DNA of 64,000 nt from Peterkaempfera bronchialis (GCF_003258605.2 NZ_CP031264.1:3534001-3598000); one strand, 5' to 3'; shown: positions 32,852-42,144, counted from the first letter of the stretch. The notes: generated by a model from the sequence alone, not told the origin. Translations and numbers: made by a program.

Positions 32852-33784
32852 TCAGAGGATTCCCCGGTCGACGTCCTGGGCGACCAGTTGGCGCATGATG
32901 GCGACTCCGTCGGGGAGGACCACCGGCTGGAAGTGGTAGGCGCAGCTCCAGCATCGCCGCGAGCCGTCGATGCGGCGGACCCGGAAGAGCGACTGGAGGC
33001 GGACGTCGGCCAGGGTGTGCCCGGCGTTGGGGGCGGGGACGAGGGCGATCAGACCGGCGTCCCGGGCCACGGTGAGCAGCGTCTCCCGGCTGATCCCCGG
33101 ACGGTCGAACTCCGCGCTGAAGGCGTCGGCCAGCTCTCCGAAGGAGAGGGCGTCCCGGGGGATGTGCGGGTGCCAGATCGGCTGGTCCAGGGGGTGCCGG
33201 GGAGGCGGTACGGCTGCGTGGGCGGCGGTGACTTCGCGGACGGTCTCGGTGAAGGTGTCGCGCATCTCGGCGACGGCCTCGCGGAAGGCGTCCCGGGTCT
33301 CCGCCAGGGTCTCCCGGAAGGAGAGCGTGGCCTCCCTGGTGGCCTCGCGGGCGGCGGCCACCGCGGCTTCGGTCGCGACCTGGGACACCTCCCGGAGGAA
33401 GGCGTGCATGTCCACGGGGAGGTCGGAGGCGGGGCGCTCGTCCACCGCGTACCGGCCGGTACGGCGGATGGTGGGCAGCACCTCATGGACCACCCAGCGC
33501 TTGAACGCCTTGGCCTCCGGTTTGCGGGAACGGAGGATCAGGGAGTAGAGGCCGGGCTCGTTGATGATGGAAACCTGCTGGTCACCGCCGGGGGTCGTCA
33601 TAGTGTGACGCCCCTTTTCGTCGTCGTCCAGGCCGGCCAGAGCGCGATGGGTCTGCGAGATGTCGAGGGCGCCGCAGACATCCGAGGCCACCCACCAGGG
33701 ATCACCGTCGATGATGACGACACGGACCTCGCCGCCCTGGAAGTCCAGCCGGACGAGTTCGCTGCTGTGCGTGTGAGGTGTCAT
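32852..33784 (-). CDS. BRO-family / phage antirepressor-like protein
   Basis: Protein of 310 aa. The BRO-N DNA-binding domain covers about 10-115 (WWVASDVCGALDIS, EPGLYSLILRSRKPEAKAF, VVHEVLPTIRRTGRYAV). An Ala/Glu/Arg coiled coil follows (about 130-195), then a C-terminal domain with RRCWSCAYHFQPVV, similar in layout to antirepressors. Such genes come from phages and spread in actinomycete chromosomes. No phage genes lie nearby. It resembles the frameshifted remnant at 13918-14194. An ATATCC...GGATAT dyad (33783-33818) spans its start and could be an autoregulatory site. Confidence 0.82.
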   Translation of the reverse strand: MTPHTHSSELVRLDFQGGEVRVVIIDGDPWWVASDVCGALDISQTHRALAGLDDDEKGRHTMTTPGGDQQVSIINEPGLYSLILRSRKPEAKAFKRWVVHEVLPTIRRTGRYAVDERPASDLPVDMHAFLREVSQVATEAAVAAAREATREATLSFRETLAETRDAFREAVAEMRDTFTETVREVTAAHAAVPPPRHPLDQPIWHPHIPRDALSFGELADAFSAEFDRPGISRETLLTVARDAGLIALVPAPNAGHTLADVRLQSLFRVRRIDGSRRCWSCAYHFQPVVLPDGVAIMRQLVAQDVDRGIL

Positions 33785-33857
33785 ATCCGGCCCAACGACT
33801 CGGCCGTCCGGGGGATATCGCTCGCACTCCTTTGCGCCCCCGTGGAATCAATGCGGC

Positions 33858-34742
33858 TCAGGGGCGCGGCTGATCCGGGCCGTCGTAGTTGGGGCTGGTG
33901 AAGTCGGGCGAGGAGTAGCCGGGGCCGGAGTAGCCGGGGCCGGAGTAGTCGGGGGAGGAGAAGGAGGCGGGGCGGGAGCCGTGGTCGCGGCGGGGGGTGG
34001 GCTCGGGGCCGGGGCTGGTGAAGCCGGGGGAGGTGTAGCCGAGGTCGGGGCGGCGGACCAGGCTGACGCCGCCTCCGGCGGCGGCCACGGCCCGTTCGGT
34101 GGGCTCGGCGGCGGTGGCGGCGGGGAGGGCGGCGAGGAGGAAGGGCAGGATGCCCCGGTCGCGCAGTGCGGCCTTCCAGGTGTCCTTGGCGGTGGCCAGC
34201 TCGGCGTAGATCTCGGGGTCCTGGCCGTCCGGTGGGGCGGAGCCGTCCCGCAGGGCTGTGAGCAGCAGCCCGATGATGCCGCCGACCAGGGCGACGGCTC
34301 CGACGGCGAGCGAGACCCAGCCGGCGGTGACCAGGGAGTGGGCGAACTCCAGGTGCGGTTCGGTGGCGCGCAGGCCGTAGCCGAGCAGCAGCAGGATCAG
34401 GGCGGCGGCCCAGGCCAGGATGGGTGCCAGCACGATCATCACGGGCACGGCGCCGGCGCTGAGGCCGCCGGTGGTGCCGGGGTTGCTGCCCTGTCGGCCG
34501 TCTTGCAGGGGTGCGGACTCGCGGACCCGGTCGTGCAGGGCGGTGTAGTAGCCGTACTCACCGGCGGCCTCGGCGGCGATGACGCCGATGGCGGCCAGGG
34601 CTCGGGTGCGCAGCTGCTCGGCGTTGAGCCCGGCGCCGGGCGCTTGCAGTGCCCGGCGGACGGCGTCGGCGCGCAGTGCCTCGTCCAGGGCCCGCTCGAA
34701 ATCCGGGCGGTCTTCGGGTCGCAGGTGCGGAGCGGTGTTCAT
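33858..34742 (-). CDS. Two-TM membrane protein with Tyr/Ser/Pro repeat tail
   Basis: Protein of 294 aa of unknown function. The helical N-terminal region (1-90) lies before two hydrophobic segments (about 98-122 and 135-165). A C-terminal tail is built of SPDYSGPGY/SPGFTSPG-like repeats. The tail is encoded by AGTAGCCGGGGCCGG-type repeats at about 33895-33960. ATG 34742 follows a GGGGG-rich segment. I do not recognise a named domain. The BRO gene lies 73 bases downstream on the same strand and could be cotranscribed. Confidence 0.72.
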   Translation of the reverse strand: MNTAPHLRPEDRPDFERALDEALRADAVRRALQAPGAGLNAEQLRTRALAAIGVIAAEAAGEYGYYTALHDRVRESAPLQDGRQGSNPGTTGGLSAGAVPVMIVLAPILAWAAALILLLLGYGLRATEPHLEFAHSLVTAGWVSLAVGAVALVGGIIGLLLTALRDGSAPPDGQDPEIYAELATAKDTWKAALRDRGILPFLLAALPAATAAEPTERAVAAAGGGVSLVRRPDLGYTSPGFTSPGPEPTPRRDHGSRPASFSSPDYSGPGYSGPGYSSPDFTSPNYDGPDQPRP

Positions 34743-34921
34743 AAAGGCCCCCGATTGCTCCGGCAGAGAGAGGTGGGTGGTCCTTCCGTCCCGGCGTCTG
34801 CGGTGGGGAACGGCCGTTGTGCGGAAGGGGCCCGCGACGGATGTCTCGATGGTAGGGGTGCGGGCTGACACGGTAACAGCCCGTTTGAGGAAGTTCAGAG
34901 ATTCCGGGATGGAGTCGGCGG

Positions 34922-36151
34922 TCAGCTCAGCGGAAGGCGGGCGACGAGCAGCCGGCCCTCCATGGTGACGCCGCCGTCCATGGCGACGGCGAGGTCGTCG
35001 GCGTACACATGGGGGCCGGTGATCTGGCTGGGGGCGTGGCCGTCCTCGCTGTGGACGTCGCCGGTGAGGTACGGGATGGGGCTGTGGCCGTGGACGACGC
35101 GGTGGCCGCCATAGGCGCCCAGCAGTTCGCCGACCGCGGCCGGCCCGGCCTCGCCGCGGAAGGAGAACCGCCGGGTGAAGCGGCGGAAGCAGTCCCACCA
35201 GGCGTCGGCGTCGTCGGAGGCGAGGAGCTCATGGACGGTGTCGTTGACCTCGTCGATGGAGGCGCCGTACTCCAGGTAGGCGGTGGTGTCGGAGTGCAGC
35301 AGCAGGTGGTCGTCCTCGACCACGGCGGCGGGCAGCCGGGAGAGCCAGCTGATGTGGTGCGGCTCCAGGCGGTCCATGTCGTGCTGCTGGCCGCCGTTGA
35401 GCCGCCAGGCCGCGAGGAAGGAGGCGGTGCCGGCGGTGGACTGCACGGGCTCGTCGCCCCAGCGGTGGGCGCCGAGCAGCAGCAGTTCGTGATTGCCCAT
35501 CAGGGCGCGGCAGTAGCCGCCGGCGGCTGCGGCCTCGGCGGCCAGCTGCATCACCAGGTCGATGACGCCGATGCCGTCGGGGCCCCGGTCGGTGAAGTCG
35601 CCGAGGAACCAGATCCGGGAGCGGCCGGCCGACCAGTGGCCGTCGGTGTCGACCAGGCCCTGCTGGTGGAGCGCGGCGCGCAGTTCGTCCAGGTATCCGT
35701 GGACGTCGCCGACGACATAGAGCGGGCCGACGGGGGCGTCGGTCGGGACCGGCTCGGGGGCCGTGCCGGGTGCGGCGGAGGGGTCGGCGGGGACGGGGGC
35801 GCCGAGGTCCAGGGTGGGGGGGTCGGCGGGCGCGAAGGCCGGGCCGTCCGCGCCGAAGGCGGCCAGGGTGCGCGGGTCCTGGTCGTCGCCGGGGGTCTGG
35901 CCGGTGTCCTCGAACCAGCCCCGGACGGACGGTGGAGCAGGCTCCTCGGGGTGCGCGGGCTCCTCGGGATGCCGGGGAGCGCCGGGGTGCCCGCTGCTCT
36001 CCGTGCCGTCGTACCCGGGGTCGGACCACGGCTGCTGCGGACCGCCGTGGACGCCGCCCTCGTACGCGTACGACACGGGGTCGAGGGCCATGCGGGCTCG
36101 GGGGCCTGTCTCCGGCAGCTCAGGCCCGGGGAAGCGGTCCTCGGGTGTCAT
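34922..36151 (-). CDS. Calcineurin-like metallophosphoesterase
   Basis: Protein of 409 aa. The first ~140 residues are Pro/Glu-rich and disordered, with PEEPAHPEEPAPP repeats. The catalytic domain has the motifs VVGDVHGYLDEL, FLGDFTDRGPDGIGV, MGNHELLLLG and VVHGHSPIPY, a complete set of metal ligands (DxH, GDxxDR, GNHE, GHxP). It resembles serine/threonine phosphatases of the PrpE/ApaH type. The ATG at 36151 is preceded by TATGAT (36158-36163) at six bases, a textbook leaderless layout. The LacI gene lies upstream on the same strand. Confidence 0.88.
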   Translation of the reverse strand: MTPEDRFPGPELPETGPRARMALDPVSYAYEGGVHGGPQQPWSDPGYDGTESSGHPGAPRHPEEPAHPEEPAPPSVRGWFEDTGQTPGDDQDPRTLAAFGADGPAFAPADPPTLDLGAPVPADPSAAPGTAPEPVPTDAPVGPLYVVGDVHGYLDELRAALHQQGLVDTDGHWSAGRSRIWFLGDFTDRGPDGIGVIDLVMQLAAEAAAAGGYCRALMGNHELLLLGAHRWGDEPVQSTAGTASFLAAWRLNGGQQHDMDRLEPHHISWLSRLPAAVVEDDHLLLHSDTTAYLEYGASIDEVNDTVHELLASDDADAWWDCFRRFTRRFSFRGEAGPAAVGELLGAYGGHRVVHGHSPIPYLTGDVHSEDGHAPSQITGPHVYADDLAVAMDGGVTMEGRLLVARLPLS

Positions 36152-36157
36152 CCGCCC

Positions 36158-36163
36158 ATCATA
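36158..36163 (-). promoter_or_regulatory. -10 element (TATGAT) of a leaderless promoter
   Basis: Read on the minus strand, TATGAT is followed by GGGCGG and then the ATG of the metallophosphoesterase gene. Transcription would start on the start codon. The -35 region is weak. Confidence 0.6.
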
Positions 36164-36289
36164 GGAAGACGGGTCTCCCGGCGTCCGCACCTGGGCCGTA
36201 TCCGATGCGGTCGGCTTGCGGTGGCGGCCCGTCGGGTGTCCCGGTTTGTCCGGTGCGGGCGGGTGGCAGGGGGACGTGCCGGGCGTGGC

Positions 36290-37420
36290 TCAGCCCTCGT
36301 CCGGTGTGCGGGGCGGGCTGACCGTGGTGCGCGGGCTGCGGCGCTGCGAGGAGGCGCGCACGATCAGTTCGGTGGGCATCAGCCGCCCGGGCGGCGGTTC
36401 GGCGCCGGGGGCGAGGCGTCGCCCGGGGGTCTCGCCGACCCCTTCGATGGCGTCGATCAGCAGGTTGACCACGGTGGTGCCGATGTTCCGGGGTTTGAGG
36501 GAGAGCGTGGTGATGGGGGGTTCGGTGGTGGCGTACACATCGCTTTCGCTGCAGCAGACCAGCAGCAGGTCCTCCGGTACGCGCAGTCCATAGCGGCGGG
36601 CGGCGGCCAGCAGGTCGGTGCCGTTGGGGTCGAAGAGGCCGTAGACGGCGTCGGGCCGGTCGGGGCGGGCCAGCAGCCGGTCGGCGGCGACGGCGCCGGC
36701 GGCGGGGTCGTGCGCGGGGTAGGTCTCGTGGACGGGCTCCTGGCCGACCCGGGCGCACCAGGAGAGGTACGCCTCGGTGCTGAGCCGGGTGTAGGTGTCG
36801 GTGCTGGTGCCGGTGAGCAGTCCGATGCGGCGGGCGCCGGCGCCGGAGAGGTGGTCGAGGATGCCGAGCACGGCGGCTTCGTGGTCGTTGTCCACCCAGG
36901 CGGTGACGGGGCAGTTGCCGGGCTTGCCGTCGCTGACCACGGGGACGCCCTGGCGGTGGAGTTCGGCGACCACCGGGTCGTGGTCGGCGGGGTCGATGAC
37001 CACGGTGCCGTCCAGGGCGACATTGCCCCAGACATCGTGCCGGGAGGAGGCGGGCAGCACCACCAGGGCGTAGCCGCGGTTGAGCGCCGCCGAGGTGGCG
37101 GCGCGGGCCATCTCGGCGAAGTAGGCGAACTCGGTGAAGGTGAAGGGCTCCTCGCCGTAGGTGGTCACGGTGAGACCGAGCAGGCCGGACCGGCCGGTGC
37201 GCAGCGTGCGGGCCGCCGCTGACGGGCGGTAGCCCAGCCGTTCGGCGACCTCGCGCACCCGGCTGCGGGTCTCGTCGGGGAGGCGGCCCTTGCCGTTGAG
37301 GGCGTCGGAGACGGTGGTGATCGAGACTCCGGCCGCGGCGGCAACGTCCCGGATGCCGGCCCGCTCCAGCCTCCTCGGGCTGGTGGGCCGACGGCCGCTC
37401 TGGTTGGCTGCTGCTGTCAT
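36290..37420 (-). CDS. LacI-family transcriptional regulator
   Basis: Repressor of 376 aa. The helix-turn-helix and hinge helix are at about 22-75 (IRDVAAAAGVSITTVSDALN; YRPSAAARTLRTGR), followed by a periplasmic-binding-protein-like domain (DGTVVIDPADHDPVV; PDAVYGLFDPNGTDLLAAAR). The ligand is probably a sugar, which is a family inference; no sugar genes are adjacent. It is divergent from the hisC-type gene across a 290-base gap that carries an 18-bp palindrome nearer the hisC side. Confidence 0.92.
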   Translation of the reverse strand: MTAAANQSGRRPTSPRRLERAGIRDVAAAAGVSITTVSDALNGKGRLPDETRSRVREVAERLGYRPSAAARTLRTGRSGLLGLTVTTYGEEPFTFTEFAYFAEMARAATSAALNRGYALVVLPASSRHDVWGNVALDGTVVIDPADHDPVVAELHRQGVPVVSDGKPGNCPVTAWVDNDHEAAVLGILDHLSGAGARRIGLLTGTSTDTYTRLSTEAYLSWCARVGQEPVHETYPAHDPAAGAVAADRLLARPDRPDAVYGLFDPNGTDLLAAARRYGLRVPEDLLLVCCSESDVYATTEPPITTLSLKPRNIGTTVVNLLIDAIEGVGETPGRRLAPGAEPPPGRLMPTELIVRASSQRRSPRTTVSPPRTPDEG

Positions 37421-37713
37421 GGCGGACCGATCGTATGGCGCATGGCGACTGTCCGTGAGCGGTTGGTCACATCCGTCCGGAGATACGTTTCTCCATGACC
37501 GTCAGGGCCTTCCTCCTTGGAAGGCGGCCTTCAAAAGGCGGGTTTCCTCTGACATGTGCCATCGCGGGCAGGGCGGGTGGAGGGTCCTCGATCGCGGGCC
37601 GTCCGTATATCTCACCTGCACGGGTGAATTCCGAACACGCGGCTCGTAAGGTGTTCCCGACCGTACGGTCGGGTGTGAACGAGCAAGTGAACGAGCAAGT
37701 GGAGGAGACCACG
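37421..37713. other. Divergent control region of lacI and hisC genes
   Basis: This 293-base gap holds two adjacent small hairpins, GCCTTCC-TCCTT-GGAAGGC (37507-37525) and GCCTT-CAA-AAGGC (37527-37539), which share the GCCTT/AAGGC arms and so could form alternative folds. Further on are the 18-bp palindrome at 37656-37673 and a 12-bp tandem duplication, GTGAACGAGCAA twice (about 37674-37697). The hisC frame is open through the whole gap but shows no protein domain there. Confidence 0.55.
37656..37673. promoter_or_regulatory. Perfect 18-bp palindrome upstream of hisC
   Basis: CCCGACCGTACGGTCGGG is perfectly self-complementary, with a CCGACCGTACGGTCGG core of the kind bound by TetR-family repressors. 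It lies 41 bases before the aminotransferase GTG. No TetR gene is adjacent, so the binding protein would act in trans. Confidence 0.65.
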
Positions 37714-38805
37714 GTGAGCGGCACGGCTGCACAGGGGCCCCGGCTTCGGCGGGCGCTGGAGGGCATTCCCACCTACAAGCCGGGACGCCCGGCCTCCGGT
37801 GCGGACGGCGCTCCGGCCTACAAGCTCTCCTCCAACGAGAACCCCTACGACCCGCTGCCCGGCGTCCTGGAGGCGGTGGTGGAGACGGCCGGCCGCTTCA
37901 ACCGCTACCCCGACATGGCCTGCTCCGGCCTCACCGCCGAGCTGGCCGAGCGGTTCGGCGTGCCGCCGGAGCACATCGCGACCGGCACCGGCTCGGTGGG
38001 CGTCGCCCAGCAGCTGATCCAGTCGACGGCCGGGCCCGGCGACGAGGTGGTGTACGCCTGGCGGTCCTTCGAGGCGTACCCGATCATCACGCGGATCAGC
38101 GGCGCCACGGCGGTCCAGGTGCCGCTGACCCCCGGCGAGGTGCACGACCTGGACGCCATGGCCGACGCCATCACCGAGCGGACCCGGCTGGTCTTCGTCT
38201 GCAACCCCAACAACCCGACCGGCACCGTGGTGCGCCGCGCCGAGCTGGAGCGGTTCCTGGACCGGGTGCCGGGCGACGTGCTGGTGGTGCTGGACGAGGC
38301 GTACCGGGAGTTCATCCGGGACGCCGAGGTGCCGGACGGCGTCGACCTCTACCGCGACCGGCCGAACGTCTGCGTGCTGCGCACCTTCTCCAAGGCGTAC
38401 GGGCTGGCCGGGCTGCGGGTCGGGTTCGCCATCGCCCATGAGCCGGTGGCCGCCGCGCTGCGCAAGACGGCGGTGCCGTTCGGCGTCAGCCAGCTCGCCC
38501 AGGACGCGGCGGTGGCCTCGCTGCGGGCCGAGGAGGCGCTGCTGGTCCGGGTGGACGCGCTGGTGCAGGAGCGGGCCCGGGTCGCGGAGGCGCTGGCCGG
38601 GCAGGGCTGGACGGTGCCGGAGTCGCAGGCCAACTTCGTCTGGCTGCGGCTCGGCGAGCGCACCCTGGACTTCGCCGCCGCGTGCGAGGCCGCCGGGGTC
38701 GTGGTGCGGCCGTTCGCCGGCGAGGGGGTCCGGGTGACCATCGGTGAGACCGAGGCCAATGACATCTTCCTGCGCACCGCCGAGGCGTTCCGCAAGGAGC
38801 TCTGA
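37714..38805 (+). CDS. Histidinol-phosphate-aminotransferase-like enzyme
   Basis: PLP-dependent fold-type I aminotransferase of 363 aa, HisC/aromatic aminotransferase subgroup. Markers are [31 protein letters not shown] and the PLP-lysine segment [18 protein letters not shown] 37714 has GGAGGAG six bases upstream. The gene stands alone rather than in a his operon, so it may be a second aromatic/histidinol-phosphate aminotransferase. Its neighbourhood (LacI gene, this gene, cydABCD further on) is typical of Streptomyces. Confidence 0.9.
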   Translation: MSGTAAQGPRLRRALEGIPTYKPGRPASGADGAPAYKLSSNENPYDPLPGVLEAVVETAGRFNRYPDMACSGLTAELAERFGVPPEHIATGTGSVGVAQQLIQSTAGPGDEVVYAWRSFEAYPIITRISGATAVQVPLTPGEVHDLDAMADAITERTRLVFVCNPNNPTGTVVRRAELERFLDRVPGDVLVVLDEAYREFIRDAEVPDGVDLYRDRPNVCVLRTFSKAYGLAGLRVGFAIAHEPVAAALRKTAVPFGVSQLAQDAAVASLRAEEALLVRVDALVQERARVAEALAGQGWTVPESQANFVWLRLGERTLDFAAACEAAGVVVRPFAGEGVRVTIGETEANDIFLRTAEAFRKEL

Positions 38806-38855
38806 CCGGACCGGCCGGGGGCGCGCACCTCGCCCCCGGCCGGAGGGGCGGGCCC

Positions 38856-39590
38856 TCAGGCGCTGGGGGAGGCGCTGGGGGCCGGGGCCGCGCCTGCCGA
38901 GGGCAGCAGCGGGCGGCAGGTCTTGAGGGCGGCGGCGGTCCTGGGGTCGGCGGTGGAGAGGCCCGCCAGCGGGTTGGTGCCGCCGGACGCCACGGTGACG
39001 CCCTTGTCCTTCATGCAGTCGGCGAACGCCCTGAGCGCGGAACTCTCCGCACTGCCATTGCTCCCGCCACCGTTCCCGCCGCCGCCGCTCCGCCCGCCGC
39101 CGAAGGACGGCCGCTTGGACTCGCAGGCCGCCGCCGCCTTCTGGTACGCCGGGTCGGCGGTGTTGCCCATCCCGAAGCCCCCACCCCGCATCCCGCCCGA
39201 CATTCCGCTGGGCCAGGCGCTGGGACGTCCGCTCGGCCAGCCGCTCGGGCGCCCACTGGGCCAGCCGCTGGGACGGTCGCTGGGGTTCCACCCCTCCGGT
39301 CGGCCGCTGCGGTGCGGCATGCCGGACGGGGCTCCGCTGGGCCGGGCCGGCGGGGTGTAGCCGTTCTGCTCCAGGCACTGGAGGTAGGCGGCGAACTCAC
39401 CGCCCGGGCCGCCGGCGTCCGCGCGGGCTGTACCGGCCGTGCCGGAGCCGCCGGAGCCGCCGGAACTGCCGGAGGCGCAGCCTGCCACCAGCAGCGTCCC
39501 GCAGATCAGGGCGGCGGCCCCGGCGACTGCCCTGCCGCGTCGGCGCGGCGGGCGGGCTGGTCCGGGCGCGACCGTGGGGGTACCGGACAT
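38856..39590 (-). CDS. Lipoprotein with Cys pairs and PSGxP repeats
   Basis: Secreted lipoprotein of 244 aa: basic N terminus, hydrophobic segment and lipobox LVAGC with the lipidated Cys at about 38. The mature part has two similar Cys modules, LQCLEQNGYTPP with ACESK, and ADCMKDKGVTV with LKTCRP, separated by PSGWPSGRPSG-type repeats and a Gly-rich stretch. GAGGAG lies eight bases before the ATG. Proteins with this layout are often encoded beside MacA-like adaptors, and here it is divergent from that operon, so a role at the exporter is inferred. Confidence 0.82.
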   Translation of the reverse strand: MSGTPTVAPGPARPPRRRGRAVAGAAALICGTLLVAGCASGSSGGSGGSGTAGTARADAGGPGGEFAAYLQCLEQNGYTPPARPSGAPSGMPHRSGRPEGWNPSDRPSGWPSGRPSGWPSGRPSAWPSGMSGGMRGGGFGMGNTADPAYQKAAAACESKRPSFGGGRSGGGGNGGGSNGSAESSALRAFADCMKDKGVTVASGGTNPLAGLSTADPRTAAALKTCRPLLPSAGAAPAPSASPSA

Positions 39591-39859
39591 ACCAGCGGCT
39601 CCTCAGAGGTTGACGGGCTCCGGCGGGCGTCCGGCAGCAGCGCGAGCGACCAACCTGTGGCAATCAACCGCACAGCCATGAGGGCGGGCCGGGCGAACCC
39701 TGTGAGTTTCCTGGGCGCGGGACCGGAGCGAGGCCCTTCGGCCGCCCGAGGCGCGGCCGTTCCGTCCGGCGGTGGGCGATATGCGGTGGTCTGCACTCCC
39801 AGCCGACTCCCAGGTCGCTCCCAGGCTTCCGCTAAAGGTGCAGTGCACGCTGGGCCGCC

Positions 39860-41245
39860 ATGAAGGTGCTCCCTCGGCGGCGCAGGGCCGTCCTGTTGAA
39901 CTCCCTGCTCGGTGTCGTCCTGCTGGCCGGCGGCGGCCTGGCGTACGCCACGGTGAACGCCGACGCGACCCCGACGACGCGCACCGGGCAGACCCGTACC
40001 GCCACCGTGGCCAAGGGCGTGGTGCTCGCCACCGTCTCCGGCTCGGGCACGCTGGCGTCCCCCACCGACGCCGGGGTGGACTTCACCACGGGCGGCACCC
40101 TCACCTCGGTGAAGGTGGCGGTCGGCGACACGGTGAAGAAGGGCCAGGTGCTGGCCGAAGTGTCGGACACCGACGCCCAGGCCAAGGTGGATGCCGCCCA
40201 GGCGGCGCTGAACAGCGCGGAGGCCGCGCTGACCAAGGCGCAGGCGGGCGAGACCGTCACCACCACCGTCCCCGGCACGGGCACGGGCACGGGCACGGGC
40301 ACGGGCACCGGCTCCGGCACCGGTGGTGGCCGGGGCGGCGGCGGTGCTGCGGGCGGTGAGTCGACCGCGCCGGTCACCACGACCACCACCAAGGTCGACG
40401 CCTCGGCGGTGGCCCAGGCCGAACAGCAGGTCACCGAGGCGCAGAACAGCCTCAGCGACGCCAAGACCGCGCTGGCCGGCACGGTGCTCAAGGCCCCGGT
40501 GTCCGGCACGGTCGCCTCGGTCGGCGGCAAGGTCGGCGACACCGTCTCCGGTACCGGCTCCTCCTCGGGGTCGGGACAGGGCGGCTCCGCCGGTTCCACC
40601 GGCTCGTCGTCCTCGTCCTCGTCCGGCACCCTCTCCGGCTTTGTGGTCATCACCAACCCCTCCGGTATGCAGGTCGACGCCTCCTTCTCGGAGGCCGACG
40701 CGCTCAAGGTCAAGAAGGGCCAGGCCGCAACGGTCACCCTCAACGCCCAGCCGGACACCGAACTCAAGGCCAAGGTGCTCTCCATCAGCTCGCTGCCGAC
40801 CAGCAGCGGCAGCGGCACCGGCTCCGGCAGCGCGGTGCAGTACGCCGCCACGCTCAGGATCACCAGTCCCACCGGCAGCCTGCGCACCGGTATGAGCGCC
40901 ACCATCTCGGTGGTCACCGGTGAGGCCGACAACGCCCTGTACATCCCCACCAACGCGGTGTCCGGCACCGGGACCACCCGCACGGCGACCGTGGTCAAGG
41001 ACGACGGCTCCACCGAGAGCCGCAAGGTGGAGGTCGGCATCGAGGGCGACTCGACCGTGCAGGTCACCTCGGGGCTCTCGGCCGGTGAGAAGGTGGCGCT
41101 GACCTCCACCACCGCCTCCGGCGGCAATGGCTTCCCCGGCGGTGCCTTCCCCGGGGTGGCGGGTGGCTTCGCCGGAACCGGCGGCGGCTTCTCCCGGGGC
41201 GGCTTCGGCGGCGGCCAGGTCCGCACGGGCGGGGGTGGCCGGTGA
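39860..41245 (+). CDS. MacA/HlyD-type efflux adaptor protein
   Basis: Membrane-anchored adaptor of 461 aa. A signal anchor spans about 9-31, then comes a split biotinyl/lipoyl-like domain (GTLTSVKVAVGDTVKKGQVL; LKAPVSGTVASVGGKVGD) flanking a short coiled coil, a beta-barrel (ADALKVKKGQAATVTL) and a C-terminal domain. Low-complexity inserts include TGTGTGTGTG, from five ACGGGC units at 40277-40306. It would link the ABC pump to the cell-wall side. Its stop overlaps the GTG of the ATPase gene. Confidence 0.9.
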   Translation: MKVLPRRRRAVLLNSLLGVVLLAGGGLAYATVNADATPTTRTGQTRTATVAKGVVLATVSGSGTLASPTDAGVDFTTGGTLTSVKVAVGDTVKKGQVLAEVSDTDAQAKVDAAQAALNSAEAALTKAQAGETVTTTVPGTGTGTGTGTGTGSGTGGGRGGGGAAGGESTAPVTTTTTKVDASAVAQAEQQVTEAQNSLSDAKTALAGTVLKAPVSGTVASVGGKVGDTVSGTGSSSGSGQGGSAGSTGSSSSSSSGTLSGFVVITNPSGMQVDASFSEADALKVKKGQAATVTLNAQPDTELKAKVLSISSLPTSSGSGTGSGSAVQYAATLRITSPTGSLRTGMSATISVVTGEADNALYIPTNAVSGTGTTRTATVVKDDGSTESRKVEVGIEGDSTVQVTSGLSAGEKVALTSTTASGGNGFPGGAFPGVAGGFAGTGGGFSRGGFGGGQVRTGGGGR

Positions 41246-42144
41246 GCCCCAGGCTGACGGTCGGCCGAGGACGCGGCCGGGCCGCCCGCCCCGCCGCGCC
41301 CGGCCTGCCGTCCGGCCTGCCGTCCGCCCGGCCGACGGGCGTGCCGTCCGGCCCGGTACCGGTGATCTCGGTCCGCAGGGTCCGCAAGTCGTACGGCTCG
41401 GGCGAGGCCACCGTGCATGCGCTGCGCGGCCCCGACGACCCGGCCGGCGGCGAGCCGCTGGGCGTCAGCCTGGACGTCCGGCAGGGCGACTTCGTCGCCG
41501 TGATGGGCAGCTCCGGCTCCGGCAAATCGACCCTGATGAACATCCTGGGCTGCCTGGACGTGCCCACCACCGGCCGCTATCTGCTGGACGGCATCGACGT
41601 CGGGCACCTGGACGAGCACCAGCTCTCCCTGGTGCGCAACCGCAAGATCGGCTTCATCTTCCAGTCCTTCAACCTGGTGCCCCGCACCACCGCGCTGGCC
41701 CAGGTGGAGCTGCCGCTCGCCTATGCCGGGGTGCGTGCCGCCGAGCGGCGCCGCCGCGCGGTGGCGGCGCTCACCATGGTCGGCCTCGAAGACCGCCTGG
41801 ACCACCGGCCCAATGAGCTCTCCGGCGGCCAGCAGCAGCGGGTGGCGGTGGCACGGGCGCTGGTCACCGCCCCGGCGATGCTGCTCGCGGACGAGCCCAC
41901 CGGCAACCTGGACAGCCGTTCCACCGAGGAGGTGCTGGCCATCGTCGACCGGCTGAACGCGGCGGGCCGCACCGTGGTCCTGATCACCCATGAGGACGAG
42001 GTGGCCCGGCACGCCAAGCGGGTGCTGCGGCTGGTGGACGGGCGGATCGTCTCCGACGTCCGGCAGGCGCCGGTGGAGGGCCCGCCGCCGGTCCTGGCCG
42101 ACCATGCGGCCGCCCGGCCCTCGGCGATCGGAGGCGGACGGTGA
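41242..42144 (+). CDS. MacB/LolD-type ABC transporter ATP-binding protein
   Basis: ATPase of 300 aa. It has Walker A GSSGSGKST, Q-loop IGFIFQSFNLVPR, signature LSGGQQQRVAVARAL, Walker B MLLADEPTGNLD and H-loop LITHEDEVA. The first ~40 residues are an Ala/Pro/Gly-rich lead before VISVRRVRKSYGSGE, so a start further in is possible. GTG 41242 overlaps the adaptor stop (GTGA), and its own stop overlaps the permease GTG. It drives the mechanotransmission-type exporter with the FtsX-like permease. Confidence 0.94.
   Translation: MSPRLTVGRGRGRAARPAAPGLPSGLPSARPTGVPSGPVPVISVRRVRKSYGSGEATVHALRGPDDPAGGEPLGVSLDVRQGDFVAVMGSSGSGKSTLMNILGCLDVPTTGRYLLDGIDVGHLDEHQLSLVRNRKIGFIFQSFNLVPRTTALAQVELPLAYAGVRAAERRRRAVAALTMVGLEDRLDHRPNELSGGQQQRVAVARALVTAPAMLLADEPTGNLDSRSTEEVLAIVDRLNAAGRTVVLITHEDEVARHAKRVLRLVDGRIVSDVRQAPVEGPPPVLADHAAARPSAIGGGR

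Noticed and set aside
39603-39848. Small reading frames between the lipoprotein and adaptor genes
   Set aside because: No conserved motif or ribosome binding site; the region is the divergent promoter gap.
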